Notes: generated from the letters alone by a model not told the origin. Shown: positions 9,737 to 19,479, numbered from the stretch's first letter. The stretch is 64,000 bases of DNA from Flectobacillus major DSM 103 (GCF_000427405.1 NZ_KE386491.1:2959001-3023000), one strand, 5' to 3'. Translations and numbers: made by a program.

Positions 9737-10519
9737 TTATTGTTTTGAAACTTGTTGAAGATATTCCTTCATGGTAATAAACTCTACGCCCAAACTTTTC
9801 AGCCAAAGAATATATTCTTCCAAACGTTGTAGCAGTACTTGGTCTGAATGCTTTTTTACATAATTGGGTATCTTATCATATTGCGACAAATCGGTAAACT
9901 CCCAAGGGTGAAAGTACAGATTAATAGCTCCGTAGGCATTCAAGGCATTTTTAGAAAATATTTTATACAAACCCAATGGAAGATTTTTAAAACTCAACCA
10001 AAACATCGGAAACCGAAGTGTTGGCGATACCGTAGCGGGAATCTGCCATAAATTATCTTGTAAAAAAGGCACTTTGGGTTTGTCTAAGTGATTATAACGA
10101 CCTGGCAAAAAAGTAGGATTCAACGAGGCATTATACACGTATCCTGCTGTTAGTATATCTTGATTTTCTACGGGCATCATTCTGGCCATTCTAAAGCCAT
10201 CTATCGACTGACCCGTAATTTCGGACAATAGTTGCTTCGACTTCAACAAATCTACTTTGGGGTCAAAGCTACTATGATACATACCATGCGATGCAATTTC
10301 ATGATTTTCACCCAATTGCCTCAACAACTCTGGCTGTAACTGAGCATATTGACCTGTACAAAAAATAGTACTTTTTACCTGGTATTTTTCTAATAATGCC
10401 TTCAACAACAATGTTCCTTTGGTAGAAACTTCTATTTGTTCAGCCAGAGGAATAATTTGTCCATATTCGAGTGGTACATCAAATTCTTCTACATCAAAAG
10501 TTAATATTGCCTTGAACAT
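9737..10519 (-). CDS. Polysaccharide deacetylase family protein
   Basis: A 260-residue NodB-like deacetylase. Motif 1 appears as LTFDVEEFD (residues 6-14; D9 is the likely catalytic base, with a WalW-like DVEE form rather than TFDD). Motif 2 is HGMYH (78-82), the zinc-binding H-x3-H. A later motif includes GFRMARMMP and the terminal INLYFHPWEF supplies another histidine. No signal peptide is visible, so it may act on a cytoplasmic or lipid-linked intermediate. It removes N- or O-acetyl groups from a polysaccharide or glycolipid; the substrate is unknown. It is closely followed by the GT87-like membrane protein gene. Confidence 0.88.
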   Translation of the reverse strand: MFKAILTFDVEEFDVPLEYGQIIPLAEQIEVSTKGTLLLKALLEKYQVKSTIFCTGQYAQLQPELLRQLGENHEIASHGMYHSSFDPKVDLLKSKQLLSEITGQSIDGFRMARMMPVENQDILTAGYVYNASLNPTFLPGRYNHLDKPKVPFLQDNLWQIPATVSPTLRFPMFWLSFKNLPLGLYKIFSKNALNAYGAINLYFHPWEFTDLSQYDKIPNYVKKHSDQVLLQRLEEYILWLKSLGVEFITMKEYLQQVSKQ

Positions 10520-10651
10520 CTGTGATTTGTTGATTTGAAAATATTTTATACATTAATTATCTACTCACTAGCTTAGTGTACATACTCCAAATAAATACCT
10601 ACCTGACTACCAAACACTTACCAATCATTTCATTCGGCTACAGACAAGCTA

Positions 10652-11371
10652 TTATTGCCTTTTTACCTGCAAAAAGCTTAGTAGTTCTTGTCGAATAGTT
10701 TTCCAGCTCATCGACGAAAAACTTATTCCATCACGCACATGCACCAATATTTTGGCCAAACGCAAATCTTTTCTTCTCGATGCCAATACCACAAATTCCA
10801 TGTCAAAAAGAAAAGAGTTGATTTGAGTTTTCAAAAACACTTCTTTCCCTCGTTGGTTAAATCCTTTTAAGCCCGACTGTGTATCTTTCACAAACATATT
10901 AGGAAAGAAAATATGGTTCATGCTTCGAAGCGATAGCGAAAACACTTTTCTCAAAAAAGGTAACTGGCTGTAATAATGCTCGTCACGAACACCCAATACC
11001 ACATCAAATTTTTCTTGGTACAAAAGTCGAAACATTTCCCAAGCATTTTCCATCCGATACGGATAATCGGCATCGGTATAAATCACCAAATCGCCTTTGG
11101 TTTGGGCAATGGCTGTCCTCAGAGCAAAGCCTTTACCACGATTTTGGGCATAAGTGATATACTGGAAAGAGGGTATGTTTTCATGGAGGAAATTGATATT
11201 TTCCTTGGTAACTCCCCGAAGTGAGCCATCATCGACAAGATAGAGATTGACCGCTACCTCTTGGGGTAACTTAGTCACGAAGATTTTAAAATAGTGTACC
11301 AGCTCTTGTTCCCAACCCTGATGGGGATTATAACAAGGATGCACTATATCCAATACAATTGTTCGATTCAC
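10652..11371 (-). CDS. Glycosyltransferase family 2 (dolichyl-phosphate mannosyltransferase-like)
   Basis: A 239-residue GT2 enzyme. It has the nucleotide-binding VDDGS motif near residue 46, the metal-binding DAD in VIYTDADYPYRMENAWEM, and GLKGFNQRGKEVF towards the C-terminus. This arrangement resembles polyprenyl-phosphate sugar synthases such as DPM1, but without C-terminal membrane helices. It could therefore supply the lipid-linked sugar for the GT87-like membrane enzyme two genes downstream; that link is inference. It lies 34 bases downstream of the WaaE-like glycosyltransferase gene. Confidence 0.85.
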   Translation of the reverse strand: MNRTIVLDIVHPCYNPHQGWEQELVHYFKIFVTKLPQEVAVNLYLVDDGSLRGVTKENINFLHENIPSFQYITYAQNRGKGFALRTAIAQTKGDLVIYTDADYPYRMENAWEMFRLLYQEKFDVVLGVRDEHYYSQLPFLRKVFSLSLRSMNHIFFPNMFVKDTQSGLKGFNQRGKEVFLKTQINSFLFDMEFVVLASRRKDLRLAKILVHVRDGISFSSMSWKTIRQELLSFLQVKRQ

Positions 11372-11405
11372 TGTTTAAAGAGAGCATAAAAAATAAAGAT
11401 GCAAG

Positions 11406-12167
11406 TTAGGCTTTTTCTTTCTGATTCATTTCATATAATTTCATGTATTTGAAAAAAGCTCCTTGAGCATTACAATATGAAATCAAATAACCTTCATAAC
11501 CATACAAAAAACCTTTCTTGATAATGAAGTAATTCCAAAAATGAAAAGTTTTTTTCAGGTAAGCAATAATAGGATGTGTTTGCTTGAGATGCTGGTTTTG
11601 TTCGGCAAAAAGTGTGGAATAGTGGTTCATTTTGGCCAAAAGCTGGGTTGCATTTTCATAAGAATAATGATGAATTACGCCCAAGACATCTACCACCTGT
11701 AACCCGCTGGTTATTAATCCTTCATGTACATCTTTGTCGTTGAAAGAAGTACTATTTTTATTGAATAATCGGATTACCTTATCATTGCCCCAGCCTGCTC
11801 CGTTGATATACTTACCATGATAATATTGTTTTCGCAAAAAACGATACAATTGATGGGGATTTAATGGAAGCGACTCGACAGTATCGAGCAAGGCTTTGTC
11901 CAGAACCTCATCGGAATCTACCCACAAAATCCAGTCATTTTTACAAAAGCTCACCGACATATTTCGCATTTTTCCAAAGCCCAAAAAAGGATGCTCATAA
12001 ATCTGAACATTGGTATACTCACGAGCAATAGCGAGGGTATTGTCGCTAGAACCGTTGTCTAAAATAACAACCTCGTCAAATCCTTGCAGAGCGTCTAGGC
12101 ACTGGCGAAGTCTTGACGCACTATTTTTGGTAAGAATAGTGACCGATATATTTGAAAAATTTTGCAT
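11406..12167 (-). CDS. Glycosyltransferase family 2, WaaE/KdtX-like
   Basis: A 253-residue GT2 protein with the N-terminus typical of the LPS-core WaaE/KdtX group: NISVTILTKNSASRLRQCLD at 5-24, then VILDNGSSDNT. The metal motif WILWVDSDEVLDKAL is near residues 80-94, and VHEGLITSG follows the acceptor-site region. Members add a glucose or related sugar to the lipopolysaccharide core. It starts 20 bases after the stop of sbcC, so it is probably translated from the same message. Confidence 0.87.
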   Translation of the reverse strand: MQNFSNISVTILTKNSASRLRQCLDALQGFDEVVILDNGSSDNTLAIAREYTNVQIYEHPFLGFGKMRNMSVSFCKNDWILWVDSDEVLDKALLDTVESLPLNPHQLYRFLRKQYYHGKYINGAGWGNDKVIRLFNKNSTSFNDKDVHEGLITSGLQVVDVLGVIHHYSYENATQLLAKMNHYSTLFAEQNQHLKQTHPIIAYLKKTFHFWNYFIIKKGFLYGYEGYLISYCNAQGAFFKYMKLYEMNQKEKA

Positions 12168-12187
12168 AAAAACAGCGATTAAGTTCT

Positions 12188-15100
12188 TTAATATACTTGA
12201 ATTACGCTACCCTGTTCGGGGTCATTATATACATTAATATAGCGGTCGATTTCCTGCTGTAAATCTTCAACGTGCGAAATTACACCTACTATTCTATTTT
12301 CTTTCCTAAGCGATTTTAGGGTATCAAATACCTCTACCAAAGCATCTTTATCGAGCGAACCAAAGCCTTCGTCCAAAAAGAAAAAGTTATGTTGCGATTG
12401 CGTCTGAGCATGAATATTGTCGGCCAAGGCCAAAGCCAACGACAAAGCCACCTGGAATTTTTGCCCTCCTGAAAGGGTCTTAACGGCTCTGGTACGTCCT
12501 TCGTTGAGTAAATCACGTACTTGGAAGTCGTATTCGGCGGGGCGTACCTCATATATCTCTAATTGTAGCTGCTGACGAGTCATTTTGCTAAAACGCACAT
12601 TGGCCTGATTACAAAGGTTTTGTAGGTACATAGCCGACACAAAGCTGACAAATCCTGAGCTTTTAAACAACTTTGCGAGGGTATCAATATCGGCTTTGCG
12701 GAGTTCTAAAGCCTCTTTTTGTTTGAGCAATTCGGCTTGGTCGGCTAGATCTTTTTTGAGTTTTTCTACCAAATTCCTTAAACCTCCCTCTTCCTTTCGC
12801 AAAGCATTCAGTTCTTCGCCAAGCAGGGCTATTTCTTGTTGGAGTTGTGTATGAATAGACTCGTCATAACGCAAGCCTTGGGTTTCGGCTTTCAACTCTT
12901 GCAGCCTTGTCCTGTTGGTATTTAGGTCAAGTTTGAAAGTATCAATAGCCGCTTGTTCTTGTTCTACAGCCAAATTGAGTGTTAGTACCGCTTGTACTTC
13001 TGCCAAATCCAAGAATGACGAAGCTCGTAACTGCTCTGTTATTTGCTGTTCGAGCGTATCGAGCGAAGTTTGATGTTGGGCAATATTTTTCTGTAAAGCC
13101 GTTATTTCGCCTTGCAAAATATGTTGCTGGTCTCGCTGCTGTTGGATTTGTACTTGCAAGGTTTCAAACTCTTTTGAAATTTGCTCATATTTCAGCAATA
13201 CATTTTTGATTTGGGTTTCTATGGCATCATTAGTTTGATACTCAAAATCGGCCAAGGCAAACTGCTTTATTTGTTGTTCTGCCGTTTTCAACTCAGTATC
13301 TTTACTGGCTATTTCCAATGCAATTTTCTGTAAAGTAGCAATAATTTTTTCTTCCAGTTCTACCTGTGCCAGATTAATAGCTTGGTCTTTACTTACCAGA
13401 CTTTCCTCAATTTGTTTAATTTGTTCGGCTTGATTTTTGGCCAAATCAAAGGCTTTTTGAACCGACTCTTCATCATCTTTTGCAAAATCCGACCACACAA
13501 AACCCTGCTCGTGTTCTTGCAATTGAGCCTGTACTGTTTTGTATTGAGCCAAATATTTAGTACGTTCGGCTACCCAAGAAGCAATATTTTCTTCCCAATG
13601 CAAACATTTGGTTTTGATAGCCTCTATTTTTTCAGCCTGTTGCTGCCATTGCTTTTGTAGGTTTTTCTCTTGTGCAATTTTTAGGGTAAAATCCTCCTCA
13701 GAAGTTAACTTAGCAGGATGATGCACCGCCCCACAAAGCGGACAAGGTTCGTTGTCGATAAGGGCTTGGGCATAGGCTTGTAATGCCTTTTGGGTTTCTA
13801 AATAGGATATATGCTGCTGTTGGAGTTCGGCTTTTGATACATAATCGGCCTTCAATTCGTGGAGAAAAGCTACCTTTTCGGCATTTGTGAGCAAGGTTTT
13901 GAGCTGTTCCTGTACTGCTTGTAATTCGTCGGAAAGCCACAAATCCTGTATTTGTTTTTCAAATTGGTCGATTTTCAGCTTGCAATCTTTGCCCGACTCT
14001 ATGATAGTTGTTTGCTGATGCTGTATTTGTTTTTTTTGCGAAAACCAATTGGCAACCAACGACACCCGCTGCACATCTATCAGCTCTTTTTTAATTTTGG
14101 CCAAAGATTCGTCTAATACAATACGCTCGTTTTTAAGGGCTTGTATTTTTTGTTTTTGTAATTCTTCTGTTTTTTTACCCTTTTCACTTCTAACTTCAAG
14201 GGCTATTTTTTGCGTTTTATATTCCTTCCATTTCAGCACCCACTGCAACTCATCAGCCTCTTTTTTCAGGTTTTCACGGTGATTAAATACAGGTGTAAGA
14301 GCCAGCAAACGACTTTCTTCAGCCTGAATTTGGGTCAATGCCTCAGCCTGTTGTTGGATTTTGTGGGCGTATACCTGCTCGTCACGCTGTTTTTCGGCCA
14401 AACGGGTTTGTTGCTGCGAAAACAGCGGTTTGAAATGCAACAAACAAGCTTGGTATTGCTTCAAACGGTTTTCTTTATCCTGAAAATGAGGAGCTTGTTG
14501 TTCTAAAACCGACAGCCGTACAGTGGTTTCTTCTAACGACCTGAACAACTTAGCCAAAATATCAAGGTTTTTTTCATCAGCAACTTTCTCAGCCAAAGCA
14601 CTATCCTTGATTTTGACAAGGGTCAAGTTAGCCTGCAACTCATTCTCTCGTTGAGCCAGTTGTTCGGGAGTACTTAGCCCCAACTGAGTGAGTTTTCCTG
14701 CCAGATTTTCTAACTGTTTTTCATTTTGTTCTTTGAGTACTTTTACTTTTGGTGCCAAGTCGTATTTACCTAGCTGAAAAATATCGTTCATCATTTGTGC
14801 CCGTTTCGACAAAGGCAAATCAATAAACTCTTGAAAACGACCTTGCGGAATAATAATAGTTCTTTTGAAGTTTTCGTAAGAAAGACCAATGATTTTTTCG
14901 GCCGAATCCTCCACCTCAATAGGAGCCCAATCGTTGATTTCGGACATCCATTGGTAAGATTTACGTTCAAAAGTTTTTACATCCGAAAACTTCTTGCTAT
15001 TTCTACGCCCCTTTACAGTAAAGCGGTAAGTATTATTTTCTTTTCCAGCCTGACATACATAGTCTATCAACAACTCATCCGAACGCAGGTTCATCATGTT

Positions 15101-15304
15101 ATAATTACGGTCGTCGCCCGACTTGTTCATGCGTTCGGTATCGCCATAAAGGGCAAACGTAATAGCCTCTAAAATAGACGATTTTCCAGAACCCACTTTT
15201 CCAAAAATACCGAAAATAGACGCTTCGGTAAGTTGGGTAAAATCAATAACCTGCGTTTCTCGATAAGAGTATAATCCTTTGAGGGACAACTTGATAGGTA
15301 TCAT
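12188..15304 (-). CDS. sbcC: DNA double-strand-break nuclease ATPase subunit SbcC (Rad50-like)
   Basis: A 1038-residue SMC-like ATPase. Walker A is GKVGSGKS at residues 35-42. Two long coiled-coil arms flank a zinc hook CPLC near 519-522. The ABC signature LSGGQKFQVALSLALALA lies near 940, and Walker B FFFLDEGFGSLD near 975-988. With SbcD it forms the exonuclease/endonuclease complex that cuts hairpins and processes blocked DNA ends. The sbcD gene is on the same strand but over 9 kb upstream (24464-25711), not adjacent as in most genomes. The start at 15304 gives the canonical MIPIKLSLKGLYSYR opening. Confidence 0.96.
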   Translation of the reverse strand: MIPIKLSLKGLYSYRETQVIDFTQLTEASIFGIFGKVGSGKSSILEAITFALYGDTERMNKSGDDRNYNMMNLRSDELLIDYVCQAGKENNTYRFTVKGRRNSKKFSDVKTFERKSYQWMSEINDWAPIEVEDSAEKIIGLSYENFKRTIIIPQGRFQEFIDLPLSKRAQMMNDIFQLGKYDLAPKVKVLKEQNEKQLENLAGKLTQLGLSTPEQLAQRENELQANLTLVKIKDSALAEKVADEKNLDILAKLFRSLEETTVRLSVLEQQAPHFQDKENRLKQYQACLLHFKPLFSQQQTRLAEKQRDEQVYAHKIQQQAEALTQIQAEESRLLALTPVFNHRENLKKEADELQWVLKWKEYKTQKIALEVRSEKGKKTEELQKQKIQALKNERIVLDESLAKIKKELIDVQRVSLVANWFSQKKQIQHQQTTIIESGKDCKLKIDQFEKQIQDLWLSDELQAVQEQLKTLLTNAEKVAFLHELKADYVSKAELQQQHISYLETQKALQAYAQALIDNEPCPLCGAVHHPAKLTSEEDFTLKIAQEKNLQKQWQQQAEKIEAIKTKCLHWEENIASWVAERTKYLAQYKTVQAQLQEHEQGFVWSDFAKDDEESVQKAFDLAKNQAEQIKQIEESLVSKDQAINLAQVELEEKIIATLQKIALEIASKDTELKTAEQQIKQFALADFEYQTNDAIETQIKNVLLKYEQISKEFETLQVQIQQQRDQQHILQGEITALQKNIAQHQTSLDTLEQQITEQLRASSFLDLAEVQAVLTLNLAVEQEQAAIDTFKLDLNTNRTRLQELKAETQGLRYDESIHTQLQQEIALLGEELNALRKEEGGLRNLVEKLKKDLADQAELLKQKEALELRKADIDTLAKLFKSSGFVSFVSAMYLQNLCNQANVRFSKMTRQQLQLEIYEVRPAEYDFQVRDLLNEGRTRAVKTLSGGQKFQVALSLALALADNIHAQTQSQHNFFFLDEGFGSLDKDALVEVFDTLKSLRKENRIVGVISHVEDLQQEIDRYINVYNDPEQGSVIQVY

Positions 15305-15724
15305 AAGTAGCGTAATGAGTATTAAAGCAAATATTATTCTAAGCGTTTTATCTTAACAATTATTGGATAATCAAACTTCTAATCACTCAAGTATCAATAC
15401 ACTTATTTGCTTCATAGCTTTTCTATATTCATTTATTGTCTTTCTATATTGATGTAAAGTTAAAAATTTAAGAAGTTCTTCTGTCGGTCACGCGTTTTTT
15501 TAATATTACACCCTACATAGAAACATTGCCAAAAACCAACCCTCAATACTTTTCTAACATCAAATCAGGTGCAAATTAGTGCTAAAAAAGGAATAATAGG
15601 AATTATTGTTTTGACAATAAAATCAAAAAATAAGAGTCGACAGGGCAAAAGCAAGGTAGTTTTGAGTATAAAAGTATCTACCTTTAACTTGATAATAGAA
15701 ATATTCACCCAAATTTTCTAATCC
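15305..15724. other. Divergent intergenic region between sbcC and GH20 gene
   Basis: This 420-base AT-rich spacer has no gene. A 7-bp inverted repeat (TTATTGT at 15603-15609, ACAATAA at 15614-15620) could be an operator. A TAnnTTTG-like -7 element (TAGTTTTG) at 15657-15664 lies about 60 bases before the hexosaminidase start, but lacks a -33 box at the usual spacing. Confidence 0.3.
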
Positions 15725-17968
15725 ATGAAAAAAGTACTTTTAATGTTTTTGAGCCTCACTTGTTTTACAAATCTCAATGCTCAAAATCGCTATCCGATTA
15801 TTCCTTTACCGAGCCATTTAGCACCACAAAAAGGGCAATTCAAGCTCAATGCAAAGGTAGGAATACAGGATTTGACCCACAACCCTATTACCCAAATCGC
15901 CCTCAAACCGCTCGTTGAAAAATGCCAATTGGCGGCTGGAATTTCGTTGAAAAAAGCCCCAAATGGAGCATCTAGCAACATTATTCGGATTACATTCGAC
16001 AAGCACATTGACAATCCTGAAGGGTATCTACTACAGGTAAGTCCAACCAAAATAGAAATTAAAGCCAAAGAACCTGCGGGGGTATTTTATGCGGTACAAA
16101 GTATTTTGCAACTTTTGCCACCGAGTATCGAGCAAAAAGAAAAAGTAGTATCGACCCGTTGGGATATTCCTTGTGTAAAAATTGAGGATTCACCACGCTT
16201 TGGTTACAGAGGCATAATGCTCGATGTGTCGCGTCATTATATGCCATTTGATTTTTTGAAGAAATATATCGACGAGTTGGCAAGCCTCAAAATCAACCGT
16301 TTTCATTGGCACTTGACCGACGGTCAGGCATTTCGTTTTGAAAGTAAAAAATATCCGCTTTTGCACACCGCCAAGTCGCCACAATGGCCAACCAACGAAG
16401 GCTATTATTCGCAAGATGAAATGCGAGCATTGGTTAAATATGCACAAGACCGCTTCATTACTATTATTCCCGAAATAGACGTTCCTGCCCATTCAAATGC
16501 GGCCTTGGTAGCCTATCCGCAGTATGCTTGTCAGGATAGTACAGGCAAGCAACTGTTGTATCAAGGCGAATTTTGTCCGAAAGAAGAATCAGTAGCTTTT
16601 GTGAACGATATTATCGACGAAGTTATTAGTATTTTTCCAAGTGAATACATCCATATTGGAGGCGACGAAGCCAGTAAGCAAGCTTGGAAAAAATGCCCTA
16701 ATTGTCAAAAAAGGATCAAGGAAAGAGGCTTGAAAAGTATTGAAGAATTACAGAGTGACTTTGTGGCTAACCTAGAAAAGCACATTAACGAGAAAGGACG
16801 TAAAATGATTGGCTGGGACGAAATATTGGAAGGTGGACTTGCTCCTAATGCTACCGTTATGGCGTGGCGAAGCTTGGAAAGTGGCGTTGAAGCTGCCAAA
16901 ATGAAGCATAATGCCATTATGTCACCTACATCGCATTGTTATTTAGACTATTATCAGTCTGAAGACCCCAACGAACCCATTGCTTTTGCAGGTTTTATCA
17001 ATCTACCTCGTATTTATAGCTTTGAACCCGTACCCGATGGCCTAACAGCCGAAGAAGAAAGCTATATTTTAGGCCCACAAGCCAACCTTTGGACCGAGCA
17101 AGTACCTGTTGGCTCGCATGCCGAATATATGACTTTTCCAAGGGGTGTTGCATTGGCAGAAGTAGGCTGGTCAAAAAAAGAGGCTCGTAATTACACAAAT
17201 TTCCTCGACCGTTTGGGGAGCTACCTCACCCGCATGGACTACCGACAAGTGAATTATGCCAAGCATTTTTTTGAGATAAAAACCTCGACGACACGAGCAG
17301 CCGACCAAAGTATCCAGTTGGCTTTGCTTTGCGACAACAACAATGCTCCTATTTATTATACCCTAGACGGTAGCACACCAACCGTACAATCGTTTCGCTA
17401 TGAGTCGCCAATTCCTATTAAGCAAAACACCAATATCAAGGTGGCTACCGTAATGAAAGATAGGATTGTCGATGAAATCAGCCGAACAATTACTTTTAAT
17501 AAAGCTACAGGATTGCTTATGCAACTGACTACACCACCAAGCAAACGTTATCAGCGAGGGGGTATTGCAGCACTTACCAACGGAATGTTTGGGGGCAATG
17601 GTCGCTTCAACGACGAAGAGTGGCTTGGCTGGAACAACCAAGATTTTGAAGGAGTACTGACATGGCCTAATCAACAGTCTTTTAGCAAAATATCGCTTCG
17701 CTTTTTTCACAAACCCTCAAGCTGGGTGTGGATACCACGTTTGGTAGCCGTTTGGGGCTCGAACGACGGGCAAAACTTTGAACTTATCCACGAACAAAAT
17801 GTGGCAGTTCCTAGTCAAGAAGGCGTACTAACGCTTGATTTGAATGTTGGGCAAAAGAGCTTTAAATACCTTAAATTTAAGGCCAATGTATACGGAACCA
17901 TTCCTGCCAATTATACAGGTGCAGGCGACCCTGCATGGTTATTTGTGGATGAAATAGTGGTAGAGTAA
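15725..17968 (+). CDS. Beta-N-acetylhexosaminidase, GH20
   Basis: A 747-residue secreted enzyme. The signal peptide MKKVLLMFLSLTCFTNLNAQ comes first. Next are a GH20b-like domain (about 21-155) and the GH20 TIM barrel (about 158-510) with the catalytic pair in HIGGDEA (D314, E315). A chitobiase C-terminal-like domain follows (about 535-600, CDNNNAPIYYTLDGSTPTVQ), and finally an F5/8 type C-like carbohydrate-binding domain (about 605-747). It removes terminal GlcNAc or GalNAc from chitin fragments or glycoproteins by substrate-assisted catalysis. It is a single gene that converges on the ferredoxin gene behind a shared terminator. Confidence 0.95.
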   Translation: MKKVLLMFLSLTCFTNLNAQNRYPIIPLPSHLAPQKGQFKLNAKVGIQDLTHNPITQIALKPLVEKCQLAAGISLKKAPNGASSNIIRITFDKHIDNPEGYLLQVSPTKIEIKAKEPAGVFYAVQSILQLLPPSIEQKEKVVSTRWDIPCVKIEDSPRFGYRGIMLDVSRHYMPFDFLKKYIDELASLKINRFHWHLTDGQAFRFESKKYPLLHTAKSPQWPTNEGYYSQDEMRALVKYAQDRFITIIPEIDVPAHSNAALVAYPQYACQDSTGKQLLYQGEFCPKEESVAFVNDIIDEVISIFPSEYIHIGGDEASKQAWKKCPNCQKRIKERGLKSIEELQSDFVANLEKHINEKGRKMIGWDEILEGGLAPNATVMAWRSLESGVEAAKMKHNAIMSPTSHCYLDYYQSEDPNEPIAFAGFINLPRIYSFEPVPDGLTAEEESYILGPQANLWTEQVPVGSHAEYMTFPRGVALAEVGWSKKEARNYTNFLDRLGSYLTRMDYRQVNYAKHFFEIKTSTTRAADQSIQLALLCDNNNAPIYYTLDGSTPTVQSFRYESPIPIKQNTNIKVATVMKDRIVDEISRTITFNKATGLLMQLTTPPSKRYQRGGIAALTNGMFGGNGRFNDEEWLGWNNQDFEGVLTWPNQQSFSKISLRFFHKPSSWVWIPRLVAVWGSNDGQNFELIHEQNVAVPSQEGVLTLDLNVGQKSFKYLKFKANVYGTIPANYTGAGDPAWLFVDEIVVE

Positions 17969-17975
17969 CCTAATC

Positions 17976-18010
17976 CCCCTTGCAGGTTTTTTTACGCTGC
18001 AAGGGGATTT
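17976..18010. terminator. Bidirectional rho-independent terminator
   Basis: A 10-bp stem, CCCCTTGCAG (17976-17985) with CTGCAAGGGG (17997-18006), with an 11-base T-rich loop and ATTTATCTTT following. It separates the converging hexosaminidase and ferredoxin genes. Confidence 0.7.
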
Positions 18011-18014
18011 ATCT

Positions 18015-18239
18015 TTAAGCCACAATCTGAATAATCTTTACGGGACAAGCCTCCAAAGCTTGTTGATTTTCAGGAAATTCGTCTTCAGAAAGGGTTATTT
18101 GGTAAATCCCTTTCTTTTCAGTAGCTCCTAATAAAACAGCCTTTCCATCCTTTTTCGACATTCGCCAACGCTGAAAAGCTATTTCAACGCAAGCGTTGCA
18201 ACCAATACAACGATTACGATAATGAATAAGCTTAAACAT
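18015..18239 (-). CDS. Small ferredoxin, single [4Fe-4S] cluster
   Basis: I place the start at the ATG 18239 (MFKLIHYRNRCIGCNACVE), giving 74 residues. A longer open frame reaches 18329 but lies inside the U32 gene and adds no domain. The four cysteines (CIGCNAC near residues 11-17 and a CP near 67) bind one [4Fe-4S] cluster. The start overlaps the end of the U32 gene by eight bases, which argues for translational coupling. It may pass electrons to the U32 enzyme; that is inference from the overlap and from the oxygen-independent chemistry of U32 family members. Confidence 0.85.
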   Translation of the reverse strand: MFKLIHYRNRCIGCNACVEIAFQRWRMSKKDGKAVLLGATEKKGIYQITLSEDEFPENQQALEACPVKIIQIVA

Positions 18240-19479
18240 GAGCTGATACAATTTTATAAAGTTTATCAGAGGGCCTAATTTTTTCCTGAATAGGAATCGA
18301 CACGGTATTGCCCTTTGCGGCCTTTTCAACCGAAATCCCCGACGCTATTCTGATTTCATGAGCTGTAGTTGCTACATAACCCGTTGTAGGCCCTGTTATA
18401 ATCAGCTTGTCGCCCAGCATAATTTCGTTGCTTTCTAGTAAAAACTCGCCAACACCAATTTTTTCAAAATACTTTAGCCCCTTGCCCAAATACACCTTTT
18501 TTTGAGTAGCTACTGAGCCATATTGATTACTCCATTCACCCATTTTACGCCCCAAATAATACCCATCCCAAAAACCTCTATTATATACCTTGGTGAGTTC
18601 TTCTTGCCAGGCTGCTATTTTATCGGGTGTATAAGTACCTGTTTTTATGGCATCTACGGCCTCACGATAGCATTTTGTTGTACTATAGACATAGTCGGCG
18701 GCACGCCCACGACCTTCTATTTTGAGAACACTAACACCAGCTTCGACAATCTTATCCAAGAAATCAATGGTACACAAATCTTTGGCCGACATAATGTACT
18801 CGTTGTCGATTTCTAGCTCAATTCCCTCCTCTTTATCAATAACCGTATATTCTCGGCGACAATTCTGGATACATGCCCCCCGATTAGCCGAAGCGTTGTG
18901 CGAATGTAAACTCAGGTAACATTTGCCCGAAACCGCCATACATAAAGCCCCATGAGCAAAAATTTCGACTTCGACCAAACGCCCCGAAGGCCCTGTTATT
19001 TGATTTCGACGAATCGTTTTAACTATATCGCCTACCTGTTTGAGGGTAAGCTCACGAGCCAATACCACAACATCGGCATAATCTGCAAAAAGCTCGACAG
19101 TTTCTATATTGGTAATATTTGACTGGGTAGAAATATGCAACTCCATACCCCTTTTACGACAATAGTTCATCACCGCCAAATCTGAGGCAATCACAGCCGT
19201 AATACCAGCCTCTTTGGCTTGGTCGATAATCCGACGCATCAAAGATATATCGTGGTCATAAATAATGGTATTGAGGGTAATATAGCTTTTCACCCCCTTT
19301 TCTGAGCAAATACGAGCTACTTCGGGTAGGTCATCAACCGTAAAATTATTGGTTTGTCTGGCTCGCATATTCAATTGTTCTACACCAAAATATACAGAAT
19401 TTGCTCCGGCCTTGATAGCTGCCATCATGGCCTCCCAAGAGCCCGCAGGAGCCATGATTTCGATGGTTGATTTTGTCAT
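18232..19479 (-). CDS. U32 family protein, tRNA-hydroxylase TrhP-like
   Basis: A 415-residue U32 'peptidase' family member. The N-terminal TIM-barrel opening is IEIMAPAGSWEAMMAAIKAG. Cysteines at 180, 187, 203, 207 and 236 fit the iron-sulfur pattern of characterised U32 enzymes (HGALCMAVSGKCYLS, NRGACIQNC). Characterised relatives (TrhP/YegQ, RlhA, UbiU/UbiV) hydroxylate tRNA, rRNA or ubiquinone precursors using prephenate rather than oxygen, so peptidase activity is unlikely. The general length and C-terminal beta-barrel part (VYLGKGLKYFEKIGVGEFLL, DKLIITGPTTGYV) best match TrhP. A ferredoxin gene overlaps its 3' end. Confidence 0.88.
   Translation of the reverse strand: MTKSTIEIMAPAGSWEAMMAAIKAGANSVYFGVEQLNMRARQTNNFTVDDLPEVARICSEKGVKSYITLNTIIYDHDISLMRRIIDQAKEAGITAVIASDLAVMNYCRKRGMELHISTQSNITNIETVELFADYADVVVLARELTLKQVGDIVKTIRRNQITGPSGRLVEVEIFAHGALCMAVSGKCYLSLHSHNASANRGACIQNCRREYTVIDKEEGIELEIDNEYIMSAKDLCTIDFLDKIVEAGVSVLKIEGRGRAADYVYSTTKCYREAVDAIKTGTYTPDKIAAWQEELTKVYNRGFWDGYYLGRKMGEWSNQYGSVATQKKVYLGKGLKYFEKIGVGEFLLESNEIMLGDKLIITGPTTGYVATTAHEIRIASGISVEKAAKGNTVSIPIQEKIRPSDKLYKIVSAHV

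Noticed and set aside
15603-15620. TTATTGT/ACAATAA inverted repeat as GH20 operator
   Set aside because: Seven-base arms in AT-rich DNA are expected by chance; noted only within the spacer entry.
18240-18329. Longer ferredoxin reading frame
   Set aside because: The added residues are basic and unconserved and lie inside the U32 gene; the 18239 start gives normal ferredoxin length.
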